A stretch of 64,000 nucleotides of DNA from Sequoia sempervirens (lineage: Eukaryota; Streptophyta; Pinopsida; Cupressales; Cupressaceae), in contig VDFB02344382.1 in NCBI GenBank assembly GCA_007258455.2, positions 62,001-126,000 of the forward strand. The letters run 5' to 3'. The notes beneath the pieces are model-generated. The model made no database searches, was not told the origin of the DNA, and saw only the letters and a list, made by a program, of their open reading frames with translations. This document shows positions 36,313 through 48,108 of this stretch, piece after piece (position 1 is the stretch's first letter; every line of letters begins with the position of its first letter). The position numbers and the translations under genes were made by a program.

Positions 36313-38299
36313 ATGAGTAGAGATATCATTTTCTATAGTAAGGGTAGAGGAACAGGCAGAGTTGAGGATTGGACAGGTCCACCTATTCCTGAAGGTGAGA
36401 TAGTATCAGGGGTTCTGGGTATTCACAGATCTAGTTCCAATAGCAGTGAGAACAGTGTCACAACACTGATGGCAGATCGTGAGATTCCTGTAGAGACGCA
36501 TAGGGATCTAGGGAAAGAGCATGCCGAAGGTGATATTACTAATGAGGAGTTCAGACACAGGCATGATAACATGATGGACATGATGTCACAATTGATGGGC
36601 ACGATGAGGCAGTATACTCCATCCCAACCGCACTATATTCAGATAGGGCAGACGAGCAGGATTGCACCAGCCTTTGGTATCAGCACCGCATCAGTCATCA
36701 CCTATCTATCATGAGCATAGGCCTGGACAACCTACATTCATACTTAGAGAGACACCACCTTCGACTCCGGAGGCAGGGCAGCAGGGTCATCATCAGGAGT
36801 TTCAGCCACACAATGGCATGTCAATGGCAGATGTGACTAGATTTCATGGTGAGTATTTGTCATTAGCACCTGAGATCAGGCAGGCTTTGACTTTTCATGA
36901 GTTTATGGATGTGCATAAACCTAGAGGGGGAGGTAGATTTGACCGCAGAGCTCCTCAGCATCAGCAACCACAGCCATAGGTGAATAGAGATTTACAGTAT
37001 GCAGTCAACAAGATTACCTTGCCTTACTTTGACGGTTTTGATAAGAGTTCAACAAGGTCTTGGGTACAGAAGTTAGACAACTACCTATCATTGAGACCTA
37101 TGCAGGAGGACGAGGCCATTAAGTTTGCCACACTGCATCTTGACGGGTTGGCGCATGATTGGTGGCATCATGGCATGTACACACTTGGCCATCATGCAGT
37201 TACTACTTACCAGGAGTTCACCAGCAGGCTCATAGAGCGCTTCGACAAGAAGGATCCAAAACTCTACTTCAGGGAGCTAACTCAGCTCAGACAGCCAGGT
37301 AGTTTGGATGCCTACGTCGGTGACTTTCAAAGAGGTACAGTCATGGTGACAGGCATTTCAAAGAGGAGATTTGTTATTCTCTTCGTCGAGGGTTTGATGG
37401 AGCCTATGAGAGGTTGGGTCAAGGAATTTGATCCTCCTACTCTTCAGGAGGCCATGCGGAAGGCAAGGAGTATGGAGCTTTCTGCTCCAAAGAAACAATT
37501 TCAGCCTAAAACAAACACCTTGCCTATTGAGGAGAGTCATTCACCAGTTGCAGAACCAAAGAAGAAAACAACAAGAATTGATGATGCAACTCGTGATGAA
37601 TTGAGGAGGAAACAACTTTGTTATTGGTGTAGAGAACCTTACAACAAGGAGCATGATTGTCCTTTGAGACCAAAGGGCAGAGCCAACCGCACCATGTGGG
37701 TTTATTATGAAGATGTTGAGTTTGAGGATTCAGACCAGCAGGCTGTTTCAAAACATGCAAAGGCCGGGAATGCCTCTATAGAGTTTGGGCCCGATGCCAA
37801 CTTGTCCCCGTTGGTATTATCTGCTAGTGTACGGGATGATTCATTCAGGTTCAGGGGATTAGTGGATGGACAGCGATGTATTGCGATGCTTGACACCGGA
37901 GCCACACACAATTTTATTGATGAGAGCTTCGTCAGCAGATGCAGACTCCAGACAGAGGACTTCGCTGGATTCAGAGTTCGGGTGGCAGATGGATATACCC
38001 TCACTTGCACTCGACGAATTTGTAATCTCACCCTCATGCTGAATGATTATGAGTTGCATGCAGATTTTTATGTCGTCAACCTGGGCGGGATGGATTTAGT
38101 GTTGGGTATGAGATGGTTTCAGGACATTAGTGTGTTCACCCTCAACTTGCCTAAAATGGAGATGAGATTTGAGGTACAGGGCAAGAAATATGTGTTGAGG
38201 GGGATTACAGATGGGAGCCTACGTTCTATCGCTCTCGTTAGTGGGAAGAGTGATGATAGTGTTTGGGATCCTACTTGTGCACTGGGATTTCAGACTTAG
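36313..38299 (+). pseudogene. Gypsy gag-protease with one frameshift and one stop
   Basis: Structural protein plus aspartic protease. The N-terminal part (36313-36714) is polar. The frame shifts by one near 36660-36714 and continues to a TAG at 36977-36979, after which 440 codons are open to 38299. Retrotransposon gag domain: LPYFDGFDKSSTRSWVQKLD, then HLDGLAHDWWHH and FDKKDPKLYFREL. Zinc finger: CYWCREPYNKEHDC (near 37620). Retropepsin: MLDTGATHNFID with intact Asp at 37892, then LVLGMRWFQDI. The main ORF stops right after the protease. With one shift and one stop, a working gag is unlikely from this copy, but protease and capsid core are intact. Confidence 0.88.
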
Positions 38300-38329
38300 C
38301 TTTTGGAGGAGTTTCAGAGTGAGTAAACA

Positions 38330-38685
38330 GTGCAGAGTGTATATGGGTTCATGTTTGATCTGCATGTACACGATTTGTTTCAGGTGCACAGTTCTGGTAT
38401 GCATGCGCTAGATATGTTGGATGACAGTATATCTCGTGCAGTTTTAGGGAGCAAGTGTTGCTTGCAGATTGACTTGCTTCCTCTTGAGTTTCTTGATCCT
38501 ATGATAGACAGCATTGAGGTTGACAGGGGATGGCATTCCATTTCAGTTGATCAGTTGTGGGAGCTACAGGAGTCAGTTGTGGCTATCAGGGACATTAACC
38601 GACACTACCCTTGGGATCCAGGTGGTGTGGTGCATTTTTATTTGCAGACATTGCTTGGGGACAAGCAATTTCAGGGAGGGCGGAC
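38330..38685 (+). CDS. Unidentified 3' ORF of the gag-protease element
   Basis: An open frame of about 120 codons between the protease stop and the 3' LTR; the frame itself runs on to 38704 inside the LTR. It contains VDRGWHSISVDQLWELQESV and DINRHYPWDPGGVVHFYLQ. It shows no similarity I can see to reverse transcriptase or integrase. It may be a junction remnant of a deleted pol or an accessory ORF; the start is arbitrary. Confidence 0.35.
38673..38685 (+). promoter_or_regulatory. Polypurine tract
   Basis: AGGGAGGGCGGA immediately upstream of the 3' LTR, the plus-strand DNA primer site. Confidence 0.75.
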
Positions 38686-40079
38686 TGTAATGCCCCCGTT
38701 TTAGCTGACGTTTGTTGAGGAGTGGGCCTATCAATTTGACCCTCGTAGGCTGACAGTTTTGATTTGAGGGTTGTCCATGGCAGTTATCCAGAGTTCAAGA
38801 CTTCACTCCAGCCATTGATTCAGGTTTGGGCCTTGGCAGACTCTTACAGAGTGATTTTTAGACACTTACTATTTATAATAAGTCAGGCAGACAGGGGTTA
38901 CTATTTTTGGCAGGGCACTTGGTTCAGTTGGTCAGTTCAGTTTCGACCCAGTTTGACAGTTTGATGAGCAAACGGTGAATAAGGGAGCATTTAATAATAA
39001 TTAAATAATTATTAGTATGACTTTATATTATAAAGTCATTTTAAATGAAATATTAAAATATTAATTAATGGCGAATTATAAAGTATTTAATACTTTATAA
39101 TAGTGAAGTAATATTAATATTAAATGAGTATTTATTACTCATTTAAAAAGGACGCCATTTATTAATGAAATTGCCTAAGTTCAAAAGAGGCGAATTATTA
39201 TATTATTAAATGCAATTAAGCTGATTTTTGAGAAAGGGTCGAACTTTTGAGGAAAAGATATATATTTCTCTTCAAGGCAAATCAAACTCATTATTGATGA
39301 TCATTCGAATTTGTTATCTTTTCTCTCTGAGAGCATTGGGGTTTGAGAAACCAGGGTTTCTGCAAATCAACAGGTTTTGAGGAACGTTACCTCTTCAAGA
39401 TCTGACATACTGAGACTGTGAAATATCAGTTGAAGATTGTCAAACAAGGTGACTTCATTCAGAGGTTGCAGTTGTACTTACTGGAGTAATATCAGAAGGG
39501 TTTTTGACAGAGAATTATTCATCTGAGCAATAAGGCGACTTATCTATTCTTGATTTGGAATCTGGCACATTCTTCTAGGAGGGCCGTACTTATTTAATGC
39601 TGCTGGTTGGGTTGTACTTTTGTACCAGCAAGGTCCGTACTTTCTTTATTGGAAAATACGCCTTCCCTTTTCATCTTCTGTCTTTTGCAAAGTGGACGCC
39701 TAGGGTTTCTAGAGACATTTCATCAGTTTTGAGGTGGGAGATTGCATCATTGCTTTCAGCCGTACCATTTCAGTCTCTTTTCTGGCGCCTGCAGGCTTGT
39801 CCAGGTTGTCAATAAAATGCTTGCCTTTTTGTCTGAATGTTTAAATATTGCAGTGTAATCATCTGGGAAGATTAATAAATCATCTGGCATCGAGATTTGA
39901 TCTATGTTCTGTAGTTTTTGTGCATCTAGTATTTTATTTTATTTTTCCAGTCATTTCTATGGAAAATCACAAATTCTTCTTTTAGTGCAAAAACACCAAA
40001 AAATCAAAAATATAGAAAAACAAACAAAACTCAGTATTCTTAGACAGTGTTCGGGTTGAGAGACACCTGGTCTCTTACA
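38686..40079 (+). repeat. 3' LTR of the gag-protease Gypsy element
   Basis: Starts TGTAATGCCCCC and ends TCTCTTACA, followed by AAGGA. Nearly identical over its length to 34843-36239, including the AT-rich inverted tracts and the TTTTATTTTATTTTTCCAG region near the end. Confidence 0.93.
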
Positions 40080-41412
40080 AAGGAGATCTCTTCTCTTCAT
40101 TTTATCATCTCTTGTCTACACTATCGTTATGCTGCCGACATGGTGAGTGAATTGCTTTGAGGAATGCATACCTCCTAGCCTTGGCTTGAATCCTTACTTG
40201 AAAGATAGCAACTAGTTGAGATATTGCTGTTCTTAATCCTTGAGAGCAGATTGAGCACATTGTAGTTGAGTTTTCTTGCATTTCCGTTAGTTTTTGGTCT
40301 TGCTGGTCTAGTATAGCTGATTGATGTTTTTGCTCATAAGTCATGAAATAAAAATTATCTTGTTCTGGGTATTGGCTAATTGAGTTTCCTTGCTTGAGGT
40401 GCCCCTTCTTGGTAATTTGTAGATTTTAATATTAAGAATTGGATTTATGGCATGAAAATCGCCCTTATTGGAGGGCCGTACCTTTTGGAGCATGCATTGG
40501 GATTTGTGCAAATTAAAATGAGTCTTTTTGAGGGTGTTTAATCATTGGGATTTGGGATTTGGGCGCCATCATTGTTAGAAGCATTTGAATTCATTATTAG
40601 GTCATTTGGGGGTGTTTAGAGAGTTTGGTGAGCATTTTAGTGAAGTTTTGGGTTGCTGGTCTATGCACTTTCAGTCAATGTTCAGTCATATCAGATTGTA
40701 GGAGTTTAGGTTTTGAGTTGTATTTTCAGTCTTGCTAAGTCTTAGATGTTTGGAGAAATAATCTGCAGCTGTGGCATTGAGTTGAACATTGTAATACTTG
40801 GTAATTTGCAGATTATTTCACTGTAAGGCTGCAAATAGTAGTACTATTTCAGTCATCTAATTCTGCAATTACTTAGTTTTCTTTGAGCAGCAAACATTAA
40901 CAATCTTTGGACAGTTTACCGCCAGAGAAGGCAAATGAACAAACACTCTTAAGCTCTTGGATGGTTTACCACCAAGAAGGAGAATGAACACTTTGTTATT
41001 TCATGTAATTGCTCCCGTTGAATAAGTGGTTGAGTTTACTTCTTTTAGTTCCTCTTCGCTCCCGCTGAATAAGTGGTCGAGCTTTCTTTTCAGTATTGTA
41101 TTACTTAAGCACTAATGATCCTCATAGCCATATGTTAGCACCTCACCCACGTTAGCACTTCACTCACCTTGGGTCTTGAGTGCACATTCTTGGCATTGGG
41201 TTACCTTCCAACATTGTAATCTTTCAGTTGGTACTGACGACCCTCAGTGCCATATGCTCACACCTTGCCCAACATTGGGATCCTGGTGTACATTCTTGGC
41301 ATAGAGTTACTTTCCAGTAGTGTTTGGTTTTGGGCTAACCTTAACGGGTGCTTGTTACTTTGTAATTGCTATCAAAAAATTGAAAAAAATTGGGTCGGTT
41401 CTTTACATTCAT

Positions 41413-42174
41413 ATTTCTACAATTGCCATCCTTGAATATTGTTTTTTTTAGCACATGGTCTGAGTCACTAGGAGACTCTAGTAATCATTGATATTTGCAT
41501 GATGACTCATCCTCATATCCACATAAGAACATGGTCGTAGTCAGTAGGAGACTCTAGTAATCACTGATATTTACATGACAAATCATCCTCAAACCACATA
41601 AGCAAATGGAATATATATATATAGATTTGGTGGTGTAACTAGGTTTTATAATTGGTTTCTTTTTAGGACCCATTTACACCTAATTAGATAAGATTACTCA
41701 GGACATTTTCTTTTTGTATCTCAAGTCATATGATTATGACAAGTCCTATGTTGTCCTATGTCTCATGTTTTCCTATATATACAAGGATTTTCTATATAAT
41801 TTTTCCTATTGTATCTTGTATGTATTGTACCATTATTGGGATATAACGTTTTTCATTGCTTCTATTTTGTGTGGAAGGTTTTTTGGTGTTGCCATGTGTT
41901 TCTATTCTTGTGAGTCCTTTTGGTGATTTTAACATTTATTTAAGCTTTTAATCTACAAGCCCTTCTCTTTTTTTGGGATATTCTACCAAGAAGTTTCATA
42001 TGGTGTATCCTCGGTTAGATTTGATCTCATGGCTGAGTCTATCCAAATTTGTACGAATCAATTGAAAATTTGATAGGGTTTTGTCATAGTCCCCTAGAGG
42101 ATTATTTTTAGGCCCTAATTCTTGATGTATGACATCCCTATCGGTCATATCACTCATCCTATTTCTATAGAGGA
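41413..42174. other. Host sequence with a 76-bp tandem duplication
   Basis: A 76-bp unit starting ACATGGTC is duplicated at 41453-41528 and 41529-41603 (shared core AGGAGACTCTAGTAATCA). A short TA repeat is near 41611. Nothing else is recognised. Confidence 0.65.
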
Positions 42175-42179
42175 CAAAC

Positions 42180-43173
42180 TGTTGGAATATGTTGTCATTG
42201 ATGTCAAAAGCACAAGGTCGTTAAAGGTTGTCATTGATGTCAAAGGTAAGAAGACATGTCATTAATGTCAAATGGGTTGGCGAAAGGCCACTAATCAATG
42301 TAAAAGATCTTATAGTTCAAGAATGATGCTAAGATGGAACTCCTAGTCTGAGATTGTTAGCACATTGTCGTTGATGTCAAAGGCATGATGAAAAATCAAT
42401 ATAAATCAATGATAGATTTGAAGTATATATATGCTGGCCAAAAATCAGTGATAACATAGTGGCTGATCTCCTTGGTATTAGCGCCCAAGTGGAGGATACA
42501 ATTTTTGCTTAAAATGTGTTAATCCTATTTATCAAGTTTACTCATACTAGTCAACCTAGTTGACCTCCATAAACTATGCCCATGTTTTTATGCAAGACAA
42601 AACAAATATTTATATCAAATTTTGTGGCCAACTTCATTGGAGTTTAAATCATATGCAAGGTTTGATTACGACTGACTTCAAAGAGAGGTAAAAGAAAATT
42701 AAATAAGTTTAATTGCTATTGTGAAGGCCGACTATAATAAACCCTACCGCTATGGCCGACCCCTCTCCATATGTTGGTGCCTTCAGTAAGGTTTGAAATA
42801 AATTAAGTTTATTAAAGATATCCAACCTCCTTCATGAATCAACACATCCCTTATTATGAGGCACTTTGAAGGGTATATATAAAGGGTTGTTTGAAGCATA
42901 GCAGCAAAAATCTTTTGGGGAAATAATTGGCAAACCAAAAGTATAAGATTTTTTGAAAAAATTGAGAAAAAATGGGGAAAAAGTCGGATTTAAATAAAAC
43001 CTAAAAAATTGTAGAACAAGAGATAAAAACTTTTTTTTTTGAAATTGAAAGGCATTTCCATAGCATAGAGATATAGAGAGCAAATAAAATAAAGAGTTTA
43101 AGTATTGAATTGTAAAAAATAGATTTTTGTAGTTTATATTCATATCGCTAATTACATTGCATTGCACATCTTT
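42180..43173 (+). mobile_element. Probable Copia-type LTR, right end uncertain
   Basis: Starts TGTTGGAATATGTTG with CATTGATGTCAAAAG, as Copia LTRs here do, and has a TATA box (TATATATAAAGGG) near 42875. CAAAC precedes it (42175-42179) and recurs at 43174-43178, but the sequence just before that copy ends in TTT, not CA. Either the end has decayed or the true boundary is elsewhere. No internal coding sequence. Confidence 0.4.
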
Positions 43174-43299
43174 CAAACTCAAAGCTTTACTTCACATTGC
43201 ATAACTAATAACTAGATCCTCATAGATGACAAAATTTCAATTACAATATAGTTTTTACAAAGTCAACCTAAGCAGTTATGCAATTACTTCATATTGCAT

Positions 43300-43500
43300 A
43301 ACTAATAACTAGGAGCAGTTGCCAATTGCATTTGCTTGTCATGGCATTCCATGAGACCACATTTCTTTGAGGCATTTTTTCAAATAGTTCATTGGCTTGT
43401 CTATGCTACCACAATTTTCATACATGTCTACCAAAGCATTTTATCAAACAGTTCACTGCCTTGCTGCTATGGCTAAAAGTTTTGTTTTTCATGGCATTCC
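43300..43500 (-). pseudogene. PPR-protein fragment
   Basis: The minus strand encodes LVDMYENCGSID and then, after a small shift, NELFEKMPQRNVVSWNAM, consecutive parts of a plant PLS-class pentatricopeptide-repeat unit. It is only one or two repeats long and frameshifted. The solo LTR at 43508 inserted into one end of it. PPR proteins bind organelle RNA; this fragment cannot function. Confidence 0.72.
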
Positions 43501-43868
43501 ATCACCATGTAATGTCCCCTTCTCATTAGTGATCAGTTCAGTAGCTCATCAGCCTATTCCGGAGGCTTGTAGGCTCGTTGAGGTGAAATCAGGGTTTCCT
43601 TGTTTGGAGGTTTGTGGCATTTCTCCGAATTTACTATTTTTAGTAAGTTCTAATTTTGGCAGTAGTTCCGTTGGCAACACTTTAGTGAGTTCTCTTTTTG
43701 TTGGAGCAGTTGAGTTATTCGGTTTTGGCTTTAAAACAACAATATTTGGAGAAATTATTTAATTCAAGGCAATTAATGTTATGGTTTTAATTTGACCCCT
43801 TGGCCTAATCAGATGACTTTAAGTTGTGTTTAAAACGTGGTCATGAAGGGGGATGCCACATGGAGTTA

Positions 43869-45882
43869 TGTCATGTCCCTGATTTGGAGCAATAAGGAGA
43901 AATCATTAAGTTAATTATTTGTAAGGTTTTCCAACATAAGGTTTGGTTTTCCAGCGCCGGGTTTAGTTTTCTAGCATCTAGTTTGGTTTTCCAACGTCGG
44001 GTTTGGTTTTCCAACATTTGGTTTTCTAGCTTCTGGTTTGGTTTTCCAACGTTTAGTTTTCCAGCGTTGCATTTGGTTTAAATAAAGTGACAAACAAATA
44101 TTATATTATAAAGTCACTTAAATAAAATAATACTTTATTCTAGAAGCTTCTTGGAGATGGGTTGAAAAAACTATATAAGAAGCTCATTGCTTGTCATTCA
44201 AGCACACTTGGATTTTATTACTTCTTACATACTTGCGTGGTAGAAAGAGAGCTTGAATGCTTTCATTGCCTGAGGGTTTGAAGACTCTAAGGTACCGGTT
44301 TCGGTTGTGAAAGATCAACCCTAGTTGGAGTTGTTGAGAAATCCATCCAAGGTTTCTACAGGTGCTTCATTGGAAAGATTCGACAGGTGCAATAGCTGTT
44401 GTATTATTGCCCTAGCTAAACTGAGTGCAGTAGCTGTTGTATTATTGCACTTTTGGAATATTGAATTGACACAATTGCTGGATTATAATTGCATTTTCTG
44501 AGGTTCACCTATTATGCAGTAGTTGAGGTATTATTGCATATTGTTGGTTGAGAAGTTTACTACAGCAGTTGATGTATTGCTAAGTTGGTTATTTCATTGA
44601 AGAGGAAAATATTCATCACCTTGGTGAATCGATTTGAAGAAGGATTACATTATTTTTTGGCAAAGACAATATTGGCAGATTTTGTTGAAGAATTTCAGTC
44701 TCTTGGAGGGACGATTTTGCTTGAAAAGGACGGCTTTAGTGAAGGTTTCGACTTCATCAATTGTTGGCATATAAAATCTATATTTTGTTGTTAAGCTGGG
44801 CGCACTTGGGAAAAGGACGATTTTGAGGAAAGCGGTATCTAAAAATCTGAATAAATTCAAGGAAGGTTGCTGGGTAGTAAGGAGCCATATTGCATCAATT
44901 TGGAGGACAAAGGCAATCATCTCAAGGGAATTCAAATTATTTCATGCTGGCAGCAATAATATTACATGTTCCTCATTTGCTGTTGTATTGCATTTTAGAA
45001 TAATAATTTCATATAGAACTTACTTGCTGATTTAATTAGCATGATGGCATCATTGTAATCACATTCATGATATAGCATAAGAATGCATTTGTAATGCTGT
45101 TTTGTACACAGCAGATTGGTTCTATAGTTTTAGTCACAATCCATGTGAAGGGAATAGTTGAAATACATATGCTCTAGGTTTGATTGCATTTCATATTCAG
45201 TTGTAAACACTTTCACATCTTTGGAATATCATATTGGATATATAAGGAGTTTGGCTGCAAGTTGTATGACAAAATGTCTTATGGCTGTAGTTGCTCATTT
45301 GCATAGTTAGGATTCATGCCAAGTGTTTGACTAAATGATTAGCAGCTGTAGATGACTATTTCAGTCCAATAGTTGCATGGAAAATGTTTGCATTAATGTC
45401 ATATTCCATTACAGTTTATATGGAAACACTAGTATGCATGCCAAGTGTCCCTTGGCTGTAGGTTTACATTTTACATCAGCATTTCATATATATGCATCTG
45501 AAAATACATAAAGAAAGTGCATATCATCTTAGGTATTTGTTTAGTGGTTTTAGCAAATCCTTTTTCAAGCATTTTACATTATTGGCAAGCATAAAAAATA
45601 CACGTACAACAAACTGAAATTCAGATTAGCAATTAAAGGGTTGATAAGTGAAGTGTTTGTCAAAAATCCCTTGAGGCAAACTTAGGCCAGTTTATAAGGG
45701 AATTTTCTAGAGTGGTTTAAAGAGTGCGAACATTGACATTTTGGTCTATCCCTCTCCTTTAGGTGAAAAATCCTAAAGAGTTAGGTGGTCATAGTGCCAA
45801 GATCCTTGTTTTGCATTTTGGTAACCCTTAAGATATTCCTTGAGAGCTAAAAAACAGATCAGAAGTTGCAAGGGATATTACA
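43869..45882 (+). mobile_element. Nested solo LTR, duplication AGTTA
   Basis: 2014 bp from TGTCATGTCCCT to GATATTACA, flanked by AGTTA at 43864-43868 and 45883-45887. TATA-like CTATATAAGAAG is near 44171. There is no gag or pol sequence. The open frame at 44585-44794 is unrecognised and probably incidental. Confidence 0.87.
43923..44076. repeat. Minisatellite of GGTTTGGTTTTCCAGCGT type
   Basis: Seven or more imperfect units of about 20-23 bp, each with TTTGGTTTTCCA(A/G)CG or a variant, inside the U3 part of the nested LTR, upstream of its TATA box. Confidence 0.8.
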
Positions 45883-47264
45883 AGTTATTTAAATATTTAA
45901 TAAAGTTTTATTATGTTTTGAAGTTGGACGCCATTCTAGAAGAGAATTAAATATTTTGAATTTGGAAGTATTTCAAAAGGAGCTTTTGGCATCCCTTTCT
46001 TGGAGGAGTTATGGAATTTGAAAAGTCTCTTTCAATTCTATAAAAGAGAGAGTATGCTCCAGCATTTTTCATCCATCATTTTTTGCTAATGTTATGCTGT
46101 CAAAATAACTTCATGAATTTGGCTTCGAGGAATGCTTACCTCTGAGCATTTGTCCAATTTCGTGTTTGAAAGATAACACCTAGTTGGCTTTATGGTTGCT
46201 TCTCATCCAGACTAACAAATTGAGCTTGAAAGTTGAAGAATTTTTGTGATATTTTCAGTTTCTATGTTGCTGGTGTTCATACAATTGAAGTAGATTTTTG
46301 TTAGCAGCTTTCTGAATAAAATTAATCTTGTTTTGGGTATTGATGCATTGTGATTCTAGACCAAGGGTGACCCTTTCCACAAATGATTGGAATTTAATTT
46401 GGAATATTTTATTTTATTTGCAAAATCGCCCCTTTCAGCAGGCCATACCATTTCAAGAGGGCATTGGAGTTTGTGCTAAATTATTGGAGGAGTTTTGATG
46501 CAATTTTGTCATTGGACATTGGGCACCTATCCTCCAGAGAGTCATTACAATTCATTTCATTCCATTTGGAGGTATTTTGAAGTAGTTGTGAGCATTTTAT
46601 TAGTTTACAATTTGCTGGTTGATCATTTTCAATTCGCTGGTTATTATTATCAGACCTCTAGAATTTTAGATTTTGGTTTATGTTTTCAGCATTTGAGAGA
46701 TAATTAGTGTGGAGATCATCTTCTATCAATTGTGCTTTGATTCTATTGTAAATCTCTTGTAATTTGTAGCTTTTATTTATATTGTTAGACTATAAACAAT
46801 AGTACTGTTCCAGTCATTCCTTTGCTGCATTTGCCTGTGATTAATTTCTCATATTTGTAACCCCCGGATGGTTTCCCACCAATGTGGAGAAAGAACTCAA
46901 TAAGCTCTCATTTTGTACCAACTGAAAAGTGGAGATTTCCCACTCATGAGTGGATGCTCGCCGCAGCGGATGAATTAGTTTTGCTTTGTAATCTTTCCCC
47001 CCACTGAATAAGTGGTAGTGAAGAAATCTCTCATGGCTAGTTCACCACTTGTTAACATTCAATTGTAATTTGCTTTCCAGTTATTGTTCAGTTTGCTCCG
47101 GCATATGCTATCACCTCGCCTTTCAAAGGATCTTGGTGAACATTCTTGGCATTGAGTGCATTTAATTTGAATATCATTTTGGAGGCTAACGCTAATCTAT
47201 TGGCGTAGTGCTGGTTTGTGTTGTGAAAATCTTGGAAAAAAATTGGTTGGCATATTTCACACCA

Positions 47265-47805
47265 TGAGATCACATTTCTTCGAGGCATTTTTTCAGACAG
47301 TTCATTGCCTTGTCTATGCTATTGCTTACTATTATGCTTTGATAGATTTTTTCCAAGCATCCATAGCTTGTTCAAAAGCACCCGTTTTAGGCTTTTAGCC
47401 ATAGCAGCAAGGCAGTGAACTATTTGATAAAATTTTGGTAGAAATATATGAAAAATATGGTAGCATAGACAAGGCAATGAACTGTTTGAAAAAATTCCTC
47501 AAAGAAATGTGGTCTGATGGTGATGGAATGACATGACAAGTTATAGACAAGCCATAGACATGGCAGTGAACTGTTTGAAAAAATGCCTCAAAGAAATGTG
47601 GTCTTATGGTGATGGAATGCCATGACAATCAATAGGAAAGCCATAGACAAGGAACTGAATTGTTTGAAAAAATGCCTCAAAGAAATGTGGTCTCATGGTG
47701 ATGGAATGCCATGGCAATCCATAACCACATTTCTTTGAGGCTTTTTTCCAAACAGTTCACTGCCTTGTCTATGCTACTACATTTTTCATACATCTACCTC
47801 CCCAC
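47265..47805. repeat. PPR-derived repeats, direct and inverted, 89-bp period
   Basis: One reverse-oriented copy at about 47265-47340, three forward copies (AAAGAAATGTGGTC at 47501, 47590 and 47679, spacing 89 bp), and a reverse copy at about 47723-47805. Each is built from the coding sequence of a PPR unit (compare 43300-43500), but 89 bp is not a multiple of three, so the array is not a coding PPR tract. The last forward and final reverse copies form an imperfect hairpin with roughly 40-bp arms around a loop of about 30 bp (47653-47762). Confidence 0.75.
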
Positions 47806-47810
47806 GTTAA

Positions 47811-48108
47811 GCATGGGGCCTAGACTAATTTGGGATCTATGGATTTGCTTGATGGACGAAGTGCTACACAAGTTGTTGTGGCATGATAGGGTGATTGATG
47901 ACAGATATATTAAAGTAGCGTAGCAGATTGGCGGAGCAGTGTTCTTGAGATTAATTTGGGTTCCTTGCATTGTCATGATTGTTTCATTGGTACACATGGA
48001 TCTTGATGAGTTGCTTCATATCTTGTGGTTTTATGGCATGTATATCAGTGGAGCAGCGAATTGGTATGCGATTGCTTGAGGGAAAGCAATCTTCGGGAAG
48101 GGAGGAAT
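47811..48108 (+). mobile_element. 3' internal end of a Gypsy-type element
   Basis: Non-coding internal sequence ending in the polypurine tract CGGGAAGGGAGGAAT (48094-48108), which abuts an LTR start. The rest of the internal region and the 5' LTR are missing. Confidence 0.55.

Larger units (their letters stand above)
34843..40079 (+). mobile_element. Non-autonomous gag-protease Gypsy element, duplication AAGGA
   Basis: 5237 bp bounded by AAGGA at 34838-34842 and 40080-40084. LTRs are 1397 bp (34843-36239) and 1394 bp (38686-40079). A primer-binding site (36241-36252) and polypurine tract (about 38673-38685) are in place. The internal region is only 2.4 kb and codes for gag and protease; there is no room for reverse transcriptase, RNase H or integrase. 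It must have used enzymes supplied in trans. LTR differences are few and mostly transitions, so insertion is fairly recent compared with its neighbours. Confidence 0.93.
34235..41407 (+). mobile_element. Solo LTR containing a complete Gypsy element, duplication TTCAT
   Basis: Starts TGTAATGTCCCC and ends TTCTTTACA, flanked by TTCAT at 34230-34234 and 41408-41412. Without the nested element and its duplication the LTR is about 1.93 kb (34235-34842 plus 40085-41407). It resembles the LTRs at 43508-47259 and 16868-19120, including a TATA box (TTTATAAAAGGA, 34831-34842) and the downstream region GAGGAATGCATACCTCC. The nested insertion lies immediately 3' of the TATA box. Confidence 0.88.
43508..47259 (+). 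mobile_element. Solo LTR containing a second solo LTR, duplication CACCA
   Basis: TGTAATGTCCCC to GCATATTTCA, flanked by CACCA at 43503-43507 and 47260-47264. Without the nested LTR it is about 1.73 kb. TATA region TTCAATTCTATAAAAG is near 46030. The 3' part (CACCTCGCC...GGATCTTGGTGAAC) matches the reverse complement of 16900-17020. The flanks join into one copy of a PPR-derived repeat, confirming the boundaries. Confidence 0.9.

Noticed and set aside
42180..43173. Complete Copia element
   Set aside because: Only LTR-like sequence is present and one terminus is not CA, so it is listed only as a probable LTR.
47265..47805. A functional PPR gene
   Set aside because: Units are 89 bp, frameshifted, in both orientations, and no N- or C-terminal PPR-protein parts are present.
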